Positions 20,271 through 31,208 of a stretch of 64,000 bases of DNA are shown here, piece after piece; within the stretch, counting starts at the first letter, position 1; the number at the start of each line of letters is the position of its first letter. A model generated the notes under the pieces. The model was not told where the DNA came from, did not search any database, and was given only the letters and a program-made list of their open reading frames with translations. The stretch is from Antedon bifida (Eukaryota > Echinodermata > Crinoidea > Comatulida > Antedonidae), in NCBI GenBank assembly GCA_963402885.1, contig OY727094.1:21640501-21704500 (forward strand), read 5' to 3'. The position numbers and the translations under genes are program-made.

Positions 20271-22148
20271 GTCAGGTGGCTTAACAACAAAAAATGAGGA
20301 AATCGTTACACGGTGGACAAAAGCGCCAAATTTGGCATGGAGCTTCTTTTGGACCTACCAATTGATTTTTGCCTAGGAGCCACTCTGGTCGTAATTTATT
20401 TTTCAAGATGGCGGCCAAAATCCAAAATGGCCGCCAATAAATTGGAAAATCACATTTCATTTGTTGCAGAAGTCACATATAGGCAAATGAACTATCAAAA
20501 CATAAGTATTCATGGTCATTGAAACATATTTTAGACATGTTGCATGACATGGGTCATTTGTTGTTAAAATGGTGGCCAAAATCCAATATGGCTGCCAGTA
20601 TAGCCTAAACTGGAATATCATTCTGGTTGCAGAAATCGCATATAGGTATCAAACGAAGTTGGAAAACATGGAGTAGGCCTAATCATGGTCATTGAAACAT
20701 ATTTTAGACATGGTACATAATATAGGTCACTCGTTGCAAAGATGGTGGAAAAATCCAAAATGGCTGCCAGTAAACTAGGAAATCACATACAGTATCTGTG
20801 GACGGCAGACGTAATATGTAAATGAAGTAGCTGTAGTAAATGGTAGAGGTGGTATGTAAATTACAAGTAACTGTAAAAAAATCTATAAAAAAAAGTTATA
20901 ACCAGTTCAGTTTATGAAACCACATAAAATGTGGTATTTTTGGGAAAATAAAGATTGAGGGCGCTGTTCACATAAGTAAAAGTACACTTTTTTACCTGTA
21001 ACTAACTAAGTTTTTGTCAGAATATTTTTTAAATGGTCTTATTTGATAGATAATTACATTTTCTTTATATTAAGAAAACAAATTTTACATTAAATATCCA
21101 TAGTTCAGATAAATTTACGTTAAGTGCCTAAAATCAGCAAATATAACACATTTTAATACATAACAAATACTATTGGATGTTAACAAATTACAAATTTAGT
21201 TATCATAAATAGGATTCTTTTACATTTTCATAGAAACTGTTTTATTTTAAAACATATAAATATATATTTTTCCAACAATTTCTCATAAAAAAACTTTTAC
21301 GACCACTAGTTTTCGAGATATAGAAATGTGTACTACCAGTACAGGTCAAAGGTCAATAACAAGAATCTGGGTCATTTTCTTGGAAAAGTTTGTATTAGAC
21401 TGAATAGAAACATCCATCTTGTGATTAACTTGAGACCTATTTAAGATTTGTCCAACTGTTAGTTACCAAGTTATATGACATGTAGGTCAAAGGTAAAAAA
21501 TACCAAAAATCATACTTCCGGTCATTTTTTGACAAATGTTCCCATTAGGACGAATATTAATATGCATCTTCCAAATAATTTGACACTAAAATTATTTAAT
21601 TTAATGTAAGCGTTGCGGAGATATGGTTATTTTGTTTTCAATTGGATTAAAATATTCAAATTGAGGTCAAAGGTCAAGGAAAAACTTTAGAAATTTGATA
21701 ACATGGGTTTTTATAACTAGCATGGTTAAAAAATTCATAAAATGCAATGCTTGCACTTTCCTTCTGATTTGTAGACTAAAATACATTAGGAATGGGCTAT
21801 TTGTGACTTTGTATACGATTATATGTATTTCAATTTCAATGGCTACCATTTTTATTTTTGGGCGCCATCTTGGAACTCACTTTATATAATATTTCCTGAA
21901 TCGGTTTTACTGACCTCAGAAATTCTCGATTCAGTACATTATTTGTCTATTTTTAACTTTTACAGCCAGAGATATACGATATACCAATTTACTGGCAGCC
22001 ATTTTGGATTTTGGCCGCCATCTTGGAAAATCGGAAGCTGATCGGGTGGCTCCTAGGCAAAAATCAATTAGTACGCCTAAAAGAAGCCTCATGCCAAATT
22101 TGGTGCTTTTGTCCACCGTGTAACGTTTTAGTCGCTAAGCCACCTGAC
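20271..22148. mobile_element. 1.88-kb TIR element flanked by TA, with AAGATGGCGGC and AGGTCA repeats
   Basis: The left end GTCAGGTGGCTTA and the right end TAAGCCACCTGAC are inverted. Similarity of the arms continues for about 150-190 bp (ACGGTGGACAAAAGC, CCAAATTTGGCATG, TTGATTTTTGCCTAGGAGCC, AAGATGGCGGCCAAAATCC). TA flanks both ends (20269-20270 and 22149-22150), suggesting a TA target as in Tc1/mariner-type elements. No transposase is present. The left part has a ~161-173 bp tandem unit (ATGG start points 20408, 20569, 20742); the right part carries three AGGTCA direct repeats. Non-autonomous. Confidence 0.8.
21343..21676 (+). repeat. Three direct AGGTCA pairs (DR1 spacing) at fixed intervals
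   Basis: AGGTCAAAGGTCA occurs at 21343-21355, a one-base variant at 21484-21496, and again at 21664-21676: steps of 141 and 180 bp. Each is followed by related text (a T/A-rich run, ATTAGACTGAATA or ATTAGGACGAATA, then a TTGACAC-type word). A second array at 51002-51336 has steps of 143 and 179. In animals this 13-mer is the DR1 element of HNF4/RXR/COUP-type nuclear receptors; whether it works here is unknown. Confidence 0.75.
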
Positions 22149-22151
22149 TAT

Positions 22152-22288
22152 TACCACAGCGTAGCTCTTCAATAGAATCGTTCGACCAAATCATTGTGTG
22201 TTTGGTAACAGGTTTAATTCTTTTAATTCTTTGTTTATATTCAGGAATCATCATTATCATATTGTGGTCAGAACCTTTAAATACAGAA
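22152..22288 (-). pseudogene. LINE endonuclease C-terminal fragment
   Basis: The minus-strand reading is VFKGSDHNMIMMIPEYKQRI, KRIKPVTKHTMIW, SNDSIEELRCG. SDHN is the catalytic SDH box of APE-type LINE endonucleases and the P.Y...(L/I)KR.KP......W linker follows in CR1/Jockey-type elements. Only ~45 codons remain; the left side ends at the TIR element. From 22290 to 22690 nothing else is clear. Confidence 0.65.
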
Positions 22289-22693
22289 AAACAAAAGAAT
22301 TGAATCAACAAAACAAAAGTAACTGGGAAAAATATCTATAATTATAAAATAGGCCTAGCCTAGGCCTAGCATTACGGTGGTCATGTCGGCCACATACCAC
22401 ATCGGCCCCCAACACAATAAAAGCAATATGTATATTAATGCACGCTAGTGTCCATGCAAAGGTGCTATGTTAAATTTACCGTCCGTTTTGTGTTTCAGAC
22501 GTTAGAATGTTGATTGAAGCATGGAAGTGCTGGAAATTTTGAGTTTTAAGGAATCTTTGTTTTTGACATTCCGATTTGACTACTTTTTCTATTATTTATA
22601 GATCAGTAGGCCTTATGTTATTTGACATTACAATTTGTTTTGTTTTTTTTTGCCGATTTAATTTTATTATTGCGTTTATCAGTTTATCTCAAC

Positions 22694-23102
22694 CAAAGAA
22701 CTTATAACACAAGAATCTCCTGTTCTTCAATTTGCATTCAAAACACAGTATCGGAAGTACAGGGTTAAAAGGTCAAACTGGGCGACGCCATTTCACAGCA
22801 TGGAGCAGCGCCCCCTCCAAACTAGGAAGTCAATTACTCTACCCCCATAGAGTATTAGCAGATCCCCTCTATGATTTTGACTTTCTAATTTGATGCGGGC
22901 GCCCTACTCCTCAGTCAATTACTCGACCCCCCCTAGAGTATTAGCAGATCCCCTCTATGATTTTGACTTTCTAATTTGATGCGGGCGCCCTACTCCATGG
23001 CTCACAATGGCGCCACCCATAGCTCTATTCTATCCCACAATGCCTTTCGAAATTGTTACGCGCTTCGAACGAACAGGAGATTCTTGTGTTATAAGTTCTT
23101 TG
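22694..23102. mobile_element. 409-bp MITE with perfect 32-bp inverted ends and 8-bp target duplication
   Basis: Left end 22694-22725 starts CAAAGAACTTATAACACAAG and is matched exactly by the inverted right end 23071-23102. ATCTCAAC lies immediately outside both ends (22686-22693 and 23103-23110), an 8-bp target duplication as for hAT-type elements. Inside, a ~86-bp unit (TAGAGTATTAGCAGATCCCC ... GCGGGCGCCCTACTCC) is present twice in tandem (from about 22830 and 22916). No coding sequence. The perfect ends point to recent activity. Confidence 0.92.
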
Positions 23103-23433
23103 ATCTCAACTCAATCTGCTCCCTAACACAGTGGTGATTAATGAACCATGTTGGGTCGTTCCACTTTGCTAGGAGGTAACTTTCAGACAATAGGTACAAA
23201 AGAACAATGTTAGAGTGCTAAGAACTATTTATTAGCAGACTACTCCCCTTAAAATAACTATGGTACATTAACAATAAGTATTGTATAGAAAAAAGAGCCC
23301 AAAAGGGCGGAGGCTGATACAGAAGGTAATAATAGAATATCAGATGTGTCATACTACGCCCGGTAGGTAATTCTGTTCCATAGGCATAGTGCGTACACTT
23401 AATCTGTTAAATATATTATATTTAAATTATTTG

Positions 23434-23572
23434 CTAACTTTTCTGGCTGTTTTACTTATAATTTTGATTTAGCTTTTCGCTTTTTTTGTTGTATCTCCAT
23501 TGAGATCCAGCCACTGATACCCACAGCATTGTAATTTTTTCAGTAATTTGCCTTTGGATTTATATTTAAATT
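23434..23572 (+). mobile_element. Penelope-like 3' tail, solo copy 1
   Basis: TTTTCTGGCTGTTTTACTTA, TTGATTTAGCTTTTCGC, TCTCCATTGAGATCCAGCCA and ATACCCACAGCATTGT match 53410-53545 closely, and in reverse 54522-54640 and 61865-61975. At 53.3 kb the same tail follows a Penelope GIY-YIG domain, which identifies it. From 23573 to 24400 I see no further feature. Confidence 0.7.
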
Positions 23573-24599
23573 ATTTTTTTAGCAATCTACAAACAAATAA
23601 AAATAATAATAATTTTGGTAGAACCAATGGTATACCAACTCCCTGTGTATACAATTTCATTGAAAAATCACCAAAACAAAAGTGCAGCATAACGGTATGT
23701 AGATGCTATCTAGTACAATATGAATATATTATATATTACATAGAGATACTAATAATATAATATTAATTTTATATTAGAAAACAGAAATAGAAACCATAAA
23801 TTCAACGTTTTATATATGTGCTACAATCCTTTTCCTATTAGTAAAATGGACGAGTCTGCCAATACGGCAAAACCACGCTGGTGGTTTTCATATAAACCAA
23901 GTGTTTTAAAACTACTTATATAAAAAATCCTGTACCCTAATCTTAAATACATTTACATATTACAAATAAGGGATAATAACTCTTACATTTCGTGAAAAAA
24001 TAAAGCGTTTTGGATAAGTAGTTTTTCAGCAACTGTAATTTTAGTTTTAACGTTACGTTCTGACTGCTAAGGAAAGGTTTGTCGACTATCCTTTAACACT
24101 AGCCAGTCACTGACAAACCAAAACACTGCTTCAAAAAAGGGGCTGTGCCGACGAAGTATCTGAACCAATCACATTTTACTTTAGATCATTAGAAAGCTTG
24201 ATTGATTAGCTTTTGCATGGTGGAATAGCCAATATCATTGGATAACTAGGTCAAACGTTATGAACGTTTTTGTAAAAATCTCAACAAATTGGCAAAACAA
24301 GCCTATTGTTTAACACAGGGTAATTTTCAAATCGTCTTAACTTTAAAAATCAATGCTGACGACGTTTTAAGTTTTTTAAAATTAAAAATAACATGACATT
24401 GTAGGTACTTAATTAGGCATTACAATGTCGAAACAGCCACAAAAATCGGTTAATTAATAACAAAGTTACATAGAAAAAACCTAAAAAAAATAGCTGTTTT
24501 TCGGTGATTTCATGCCGTTTAGCGGAAATCGCCCGGATTTTTGGGTACATAAAACAAATTGTAATGGTATGATATACGCATACATTACAAAAACGAAAG

Positions 24600-24965
24600 T
24601 CTTTTTATTTCAGTTTTAATTTTTAATTGCTGCATTAATTATTTCCGTTGATACAAATTGGGGGAAACCCGGTATTTTCACTGAAAAGTTAGGAGTCTTC
24701 TATTTGTTTTGACCTCACGATCGATCGAAAAGTGGGTGAATTACAGAAGAAAAAAAAAATATCAATCCGCACGCAATGCATGTTGGGATTTATAGCGGGC
24801 TGCTAAAATTATTAGAATTGCCTTATTTTTCACATTCTTACCCATTAAAAGACGAAAAAAGTTATCTCAATAGGACCGTATAGTATTTTTCTTTACTTAA
24901 ACCTTGTAACCGGACCATTTTGAAATACGTTACTGAAAATGCAATCCAGTCAGGTAAATAAAAAA
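24600..24965 (-). repeat. Dispersed repeat K, copy 1 (reverse)
   Basis: GATACAAATTGGGGGAAACC, CACGATCGATCGAAAAGTGG and ATCCGCACGCAATGCATGTT match, in reverse, 37285-37560 inside the TTAA-flanked element, and partly 56612-56765. No inverted ends are seen around this copy. Downstream text to 25090 (AAACGCCCCGGGGTGTTTATT) resembles the nested element at 37.6 kb. Confidence 0.7.
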
Positions 24966-25274
24966 ATAATAAAAAATATCTAGGGGTTTTTATTTGATTA
25001 TACATGATAACATATTACAAAATAAACGCCTCTCACGAATAAAACTCCCCTCTAAACATAAAACGCCCCGGGGTGTTTATTCAAATAAATATGGTATTCA
25101 GTAAACCAGATTAAATATTGTGACTGTTCACTTTATTCATAAATACCATCAATCTTTAGAAATTTAACGACAAAGGTTTAAGGGTTAGATAGAAGTTGCA
25201 TCTTGGGAACTAACTACAGTATTAATAAACAAAGGATGAACTATATTTTTACTAACATTTAAAATGTTCTCTTA

Positions 25275-25400
25275 AATTTTGAATAAAAAATGTGTATGGC
25301 ATTTGGAATAAAAGATAGTCTAAAATGTGATTTGTTTGATTTAAGTGGTCTAAATCTGCCAGATAATTGTTTCTAAAAAATTCATTGTGCAGCAATGGAA
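25275..25400 (-). pseudogene. LINE C-terminal fragment (weak)
   Basis: One minus-strand frame reads SGRFRPLKSNKSHFRLSFIP and NAIHIFYSKFKR. A basic stretch followed by SFIPNAI is the usual end of several LINE RT proteins. It is short and the other frames are also partly open, so this is tentative. Confidence 0.35.
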
Positions 25401-25804
25401 GAGAGCGGTTTTTCATAATTGTATTAACTTTCCTTATAGTTTGTTTTTCCTACACATCACTCACATCTTTAACCACTGATCCAATTAATCTAGTTTATTT
25501 TCTATTTATTCTAGGGGTAGCATGGTCTTCAAACTTGGTTGATGATATGGTGAGTATGAATCCAATATCGAATATTTCTGATTGACCCGATAAATAGTAT
25601 AATTTAAATAGAATAGTAGTATAGTAGTATTAATACCATCAAATGCTCCTCTTTGATTTAAAATCCATTCCGATAGGCTAGGATTTAAAAGCAATAATCA
25701 CACTTGTAGGTATTTTCAAACATTTTAAATGTATTAGATTGAATGTAAATATCTATTATAAACAATTTGCACTTAGTTCCAACTCTCTATGCCATGTGGT
25801 TATT

Positions 25805-26000
25805 TAGATGAAAAAACCAGGTAAAAGGTTACAGAAAAAAATGTGTCAATTTTCAAATGGCAAGTATAAAACAATTTGACACCAAAATTGCCTCTCTATG
25901 ACTAATATAAACATATATATTGTAAACTGTTTGACAACAAAATTAACTCAATTCGTTCAGTATTTTATTTCAAGAGATATAGCATGTTTGTAGGAAAATA
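25805..26000 (+). repeat. Diverged AGGTCA-type repeat fragment
   Basis: CAGGTAAAAGGTTACAG, then ACAATTTGACACCAAAATTG and GACTAATATAAACATATATA, then a second TTTGACAACAAAATTAAC. The text is that of the DR1 repeat units at 21.3 and 51 kb, but the AGGTCA halves are lost. Confidence 0.5.
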
Positions 26001-26008
26001 GCACTTAT

Positions 26009-26225
26009 GTTGGCTTTTAATAAAATTAAATGCAAGGTGATGCTCTTCGGCTACTCAAATGTTAATAAATACCTAATGGATGAAGCTGAATTAGAAGCAG
26101 TTGAGAAAATTAAAGATCTAGGAGTATTATTCACTAATGACTGCAAGACAGTCCTTATCTTCAAAAAGACATAAATGCACTTGAAAGAGGACAACGTTGT
26201 GCGACCAAACTATTTCCCGCTATCC
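26009..26225 (+). pseudogene. LINE RT fragment after the catalytic box
   Basis: The plus frame reads FNKIKCKVMLFGYSNVNKYL, MDEAELEAVEKIKDLGVLFT and ND, with a shift then DINALERGQRCATKLFP. FN..KCKVM.FG ... DLGV is the conserved thumb start of CR1/Rex-type LINEs. Both sides are lost. It is too short to assign to a named clade. Confidence 0.7.
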
Positions 26226-27160
26226 ATTCTTATTCATACAAATATTCTATATTTTATATTCCAGTGGCCATACGATGACTTCAAAATGTTTGTTTAACCT
26301 TATTGATGCATGATCCGATATCTACAACTCATCAACTTCTAGATTTTGTAATAAAAATAAACGGTTCACGGTTTACTTTAGAAACTATGACTGTTTAAAA
26401 AAAGACATTATTTTGATGATTTTTTAAGCTTTTTCATAAAAAACACACAAATTGTCTAATTTAATGTGTTCGTATGGCGTTATTTTAAGTGCAAAAGGTC
26501 TAAATTGTTTTCAAAATTACTAGGAAAGACTTGAAAAATATAATTCAAGAGAAAAAAATATGTTCTTAATGCTACGTGCGGACCGCGCGCGAAAAAAATT
26601 GCGCGTCTATGGGAATTTTTGACATGCTCAAAATGACAAGAAACGCGTAAGAAGTTGATTAGAAATTAATTTTGCGCATTTTGAAATTTTAAATGCGCGT
26701 GTGCACGTATCTACTTCTTGTGAAACATGCCATTTTTAATCCGTAGAAAGTTTGCCCTTGATATGACTTTTCACAAAGTGTCAATACAAAATGACTTTTG
26801 GTTTTTAATCTATGATCAATCATTGAAATTCATAAAATCGCGCGTAAGTCACGTTGTGCAACTCTGACGTCTTTCAAAAATAGAAGTGCACAACTTCAGG
26901 TAAATTTCCACATGTTGTCAAAGTTATGAAATGTTATGTTTACACATTTTAGAGAAACGCGATGCACAAAAATAGCGAGAAAGAAAGAAGAACGTATACA
27001 GAAAAAAAAAATATTGATCCAATACAATCACAAGGAGTTATCCACTACTAAGCGGATAACTAATAAGTATTGAGATAATTTATTAATTTGGTTTAAAAAA
27101 ACCAGAAATATCTAAGTTGTGAATTTCACTGGGTAAGTTATTCCAAATTCTGGTAACGTG
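26226..27160. other. Gene-free stretch with CGCG-rich words
   Basis: 26570-26990 is dotted with GCGCGC/CGCGTA words in an A/T-rich background (GGACCGCGCGCGAAAAAA, AAATTGCGCGTC, AAATCGCGCG). A similar style of sequence occurs at 58650-58870. No ORF or inverted ends are found. It could be an old dispersed repeat. Confidence 0.3.
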
Positions 27161-27165
27161 TGGGA

Positions 27166-27225
27166 TACCGTATATTTCGGTGTATAAGTTGCACCTGTGT
27201 ATAAGACGCACCCCCTAACTGAGAG
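27166..27225 (+). repeat. One end of a TACCGTATATTTCGG-type MITE
   Basis: TACCGTATATTTCGGTGTAT, AAGTTGCACC, TGTGTATAAGACGCACCCCC is a well-known terminal pattern of pogo/Tigger-like short elements (TACCGTATTTTTCGG ... TATAAG.CGCACC). No matching opposite end is seen nearby. Confidence 0.5.
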
Positions 27226-28110
27226 TAAATGTGCTGGCAGACAGCGACTCATGTTGTTCTTGACAACACTAATTTCTATTATACCTATGACTTTGAAATT
27301 TAGAACAAGTGTAATTAATATATGTTTCTATAATCATTGAAAATTTCATAAAAATCCAGCTACATTAATTGACATTGTCAAATGAGACGTCAAATATAAC
27401 TTAGATTTTTTGTTTAACAACATACGTTAATAAACTTTTTTTTACTAAACTTTAGTTTCATTTTTATTTGTGAGGCTTGTAATAACTATAAATATAATCC
27501 AAACTACATTATAAATGTATTTAATTTAAGTATGTTTTACATATTTTGTTTTTTTAGATATACTGGTAGTGAAGCATATTAAACTAGAGGGTACTCCGAG
27601 AGTACAAACCTCCGCCTACTGTAAAATTCCCCTACATAAAATGTCCCCGGAAAATATATGTAACCCTTACTATTACACGACGTGCAAAACACAAAAGACT
27701 CAAACACAGGTACAAAATATAGTGTGAGAAATTGCTTTATTGATGTTGCTCACTTAAGGTTCTGACTGCGAATGGTCTTCCTGACCATTTACATTAACAT
27801 AATCATTATCAAAACAAAGAAAATACACTTAATTACTAAAACAGGAATTAAAGCTAATTGATTGATGGCCGAAACAGATACCAATGACCAAAAGATTATA
27901 AAATGGTTAATCCTATAAACAAATAGTGGACCACAGGCATTTCCAGATTACCCTATGGGGAGTAAATGTGGTGTCTATTCACATTTTAAGTCGAAAACAA
28001 ATCAACAAAATACTTATAGCATTCCAAAATGCTGTAAATCAATTAAAAGTAAAAGAATCAAAAAGCTTAAAGTAATGTATGCCACATATATATATTAAAA
28101 AAAATGTTTT
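27226..28110. other. Gene-free stretch
   Basis: No ORF is supported. A GGGTACTCCGAGAGTACAAACCTCCGCC word at about 27589-27616 contains the small hairpin GTACTC..GAGTAC and resembles a SINE tail. The rest is unassigned. Confidence 0.3.
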
Positions 28111-28112
28111 TT

Positions 28113-28305
28113 ATTAGTCCTAAGTGTAAATAGGCTAACTGCACACTACAAAGTTGTGGATGAGAGTTTGGTGTAATGGTTATGTATCCAGCCTCTCACA
28201 GTTGAGATCGCTGGTTCAAGTCCCGTTGATGTTTTGTGTTTATTATTTTTTTATTTCTTTTTTTTTTGTGGACCTTGAACTTTGACCCTGACCCTTCAAA
28301 TTTTT
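28113..28305 (+). mobile_element. tRNA-derived SINE, second copy
   Basis: It matches 1569-1760 from TAAGTGTAAATAGGCTAACTG through the A box (TGGTGTAATGG, 28170), the B box (GGTTCAAGTCCC, 28213-28224), the T-rich run and CTTTGACCCTGACCC. It lacks the longer tail of the first copy. 28306-29890 has no feature I can support. Confidence 0.85.
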
Positions 28306-29892
28306 GATTTATACTCTGAATTTCCTAAAAATACAAAGATTTCAAGAAATGGTCAAGGAGATACAGGTTTTACACATTCAGAAGCATTTTACAGAAATCC
28401 CTTCCTTGCGACAAGTGCCTGGTTTTGGTCTGGCGGTACACATATTATTACTACAAACAAAAAACCACACTTACTTACAATAAAAATCCACTTCCTTAAC
28501 TAACCATGCTTTGTCCAAATGTCTTTCCATTGAATTCTAAAATAACTTTAATTCTAAATAACTTACTATAAATATCTAACACAAATTAATTAAATGATTT
28601 TCATAAAATATCGTACTTAAATATGTACAAAGGAATTATTTGAAGCCTTGCTTTTTCTCTACTCTCACAGATTTTCTCATCTAGTAACAGCTTTAATTAA
28701 TTTCACTGGGAAGATGCACTGTAAAAATTTGTTTTATTTAAATTGATATACATATAAATGTAGATTATGCTTTCAATCTCTTATGAGTCTAATCTTTGAA
28801 AGCATCAATATTGTTGTGTTTTATTGCCTTTCTATGAAAAGGAAAATCTAAATAGCTTTGTAATAAGCAGTGCCATCAAACTCTCTCAAATATCAAAATG
28901 TCATCATCTATCATAATAAACATCTAATTACATTAGCAGTGCTTTGGTAACTGAAGTTAGCACAGTAAAGTACAATGGATTGTGTATCACAAAAAGTAAA
29001 AGAGTAATATTACAAGCACGTACAGATAAAGAAGGTGATTATTTGGATAATTTTCTTTTTTAATGTCACAATCGTGTACCAAGCCATTAATTAGAATTTC
29101 CTTCAATAGACTAATTTAATCACATGCTACGGAATTATCATTGTGTTCTACATTTTGAGTTTCACATTACTTACTTTAATATGGTACTTGTTATTGCACG
29201 ATTTTCCTATTTTTATTCTAAGTAAATTTTCCGTACTTAAAATGCCAAAATGTTTAAGATTTCTGCAGGATCTTATCTCAGTATATTTGTATATTGGCCT
29301 ACATCGCCAATGTATATACACTAGAACATGATTGGTCGAAATTGCATATTACATGACTACCGTTTCAAAGATCGTAAATGTTATAGATCCCTAAGGACTG
29401 TTATATTGTCAAAGTAATTTTCATGTCCCCATCATTACATATAAAATCCAGGGAAATCTCAAGGTATTTTCTTACAAGAACTCGCCTCTGTCATTACTAG
29501 ACAAATAAAAATTCTATATATGCTGTGGTTCAAACTCGAAACCTGTATTGTCTTTCTCATCGCCCCATACAATTTAGCTTGCAATGATTTAATCATGAAG
29601 TTTTAAAAGTGTTGTGAGTCATAGAGTATTAAATATGTGTTGTTATATGCGAATTATGCATATCATTCATATTTCAAATATGCAAATGACCTTTCCACCA
29701 TATTAAAATATGTTTTTGACTTTCCAGCAATTTTTCAATTCATTCAGATTTCCTACAATATATCTATTTGTTAACTTTCATTGGGACGAAATAATTTCAT
29801 AATAATAATATAAAAATAATGATATGCAAATGAGAAATTTCTATTGCAAACCATTTTTATAGCTAGGCCTATTTAAAAAATACATAATTAAT

Positions 29893-30345
29893 CTACAACT
29901 AGCAGTAACCCGTGCCCTGCACGGTCTTTTCTGCCTTAATATGTGGTTATATACTTTGCATGTATAATAAAAGCGCACTCTGATAAAAGTACTTTGACAA
30001 ATTATCAAAATAAAAACAAATTGTATCAAGAATAAAATTCTGAACTATTTTATGGCCATTGATTTGTTATACACTATCCCTTCACTTTAAAATATCTGTA
30101 AACTAAAAAATGAAAGCAATATTGGATATGGAACTTTAGACTTTACTTTTGACTGTTCAGACTTTGCAAAAATTTAAGACGCTAAACAAAAATTGTGCTG
30201 TGTGAACTAGTTAAATGATGCGCTCAAACACTACCGAAAGTATAAAATACCAAACTATATTATTTTGGGTGTTTTTCGTGGTGTATTATTTATTTATTAT
30301 CATTATTTGATACATATAGATAAAATAAAAAAGTCGACATAAACT
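29893..30345 (+). repeat. Dispersed repeat R, copy A
   Basis: It starts CTAGCAGTAACCCGTGCCCT with the small palindrome CCGTGCCCTGCACGG, then TTTTCTGCCTTAATATG. It continues with ATGGCCATTGATTTGTTATA, ATGAAAGCAATATTGGATAT and TATTTTGGGTGTTTTTCGTG. Copies B (30546-30613 plus 31800-32250, interrupted) and C (51728-52235) share these blocks. Non-coding; class unknown. 30346-30545 is a T-rich, GT-rich tail similar to the end of copy B. Confidence 0.75.
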
Positions 30346-30545
30346 GAATGAAAAGCCCATTGCTGCGGAAACACGAATTGTTAAGTTGTTTTTATCTTCA
30401 ACAATGTATCAAACTATTTGGAATCGTTTTGTTTGTGTGTGTGTTTTTTTTTCATTTACATTTTTTTTATTTCAATGGTTTTAATATTTTGCAATTTTTT
30501 TGGTTTAGGAGATTTGTTATCTATTTGCTACTTTTGTAATAAGTG

Positions 30546-30613
30546 TGGTCTAGCAATAACCTGTGCTCCGCACGGTTTTGTCTGCCTTAATAATAATTCG
30601 CATGGGACATGAT
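30546..30613 (+). repeat. Repeat R, copy B, left part
   Basis: TCTAGCAATAACCTGTGCTC, CGCACGGTTTTGTCTGCC, TTCGCATGGGACATGAT. The copy stops at the target duplication ATGAT and continues at 31800 after the 1186-bp insertion. Confidence 0.8.
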
Positions 30614-31021
30614 CAGGGGCGGATCCAGCATTGTAGGTTAGGGGGGGGCTAAATATATGAATATTGATTTGACTTGATGTTATATTGAGTAGCTTGCGAG
30701 CTGAGCGAGCAACAGTTGGCTGGGGGCCAGGGGGCCGCCCCGGTATCTGACGTTTTCAAGGCTGATTTAGGGATTGTTTTTTTATCAATGACCATCAGAA
30801 TCTCGCACACAAAAAGAACAGCTTCATTGAATGCAGCTATACAAAATATGTAAACTAACATACTGTAATGCCTAGATTAGACCGCATGTATTTTTTGTCA
30901 AGAGGATCACAAAACTCTGAATAAATAAGACAAGAGTACAATGAAATTTGTAGATATTGTTTATTGCTCTGAAATTATCTCAATGAGATACATCATAAAG
31001 ATATTTTCCCCCGAACAAATA

Positions 31022-31165
31022 ATTAGGCCTACAAAACTAAGCCTAGCTAAGCTAGGCCTAAAGACCGTCCACGAGAGGACATTCACCACGAGCTACTTAG
31101 GTAGTGCATTGTTTCTCTCTTTTTATCATAATTTACCATAAAACGTACATTTAAGACAAGGAATG
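31022..31165 (+). repeat. 145-bp segment shared with 38371-38514 and 56519-56575
   Basis: GGCCTACAAAACTAAGCCTA, AGACCGTCCACGAGAGG, CTACTTAGGTAGTGCATTGT and ATAAAACGTACATTTAAGAC occur in both full copies with few differences; the third copy is reversed and partial. It is carried inside two different TIR elements, so it moved as cargo or marks nested insertions. Confidence 0.85.
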
Positions 31166-31208
31166 AGAAGGAGAGAGGGAGAGATGCGCGCCCGGCTTGA
31201 TCGGAAAA

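Noticed and set aside
21343..21676. A proven hormone-response enhancer
   Set aside because: The DR1 words are real, but function cannot be inferred from sequence in a transposable element; kept only as a finding.
22316..22340. Second copy of a LINE 3' end because AAAGTAACTGGGAAAAATAT matches 41100-41121
   Set aside because: Only about 20-25 bp match; not enough to call an element.
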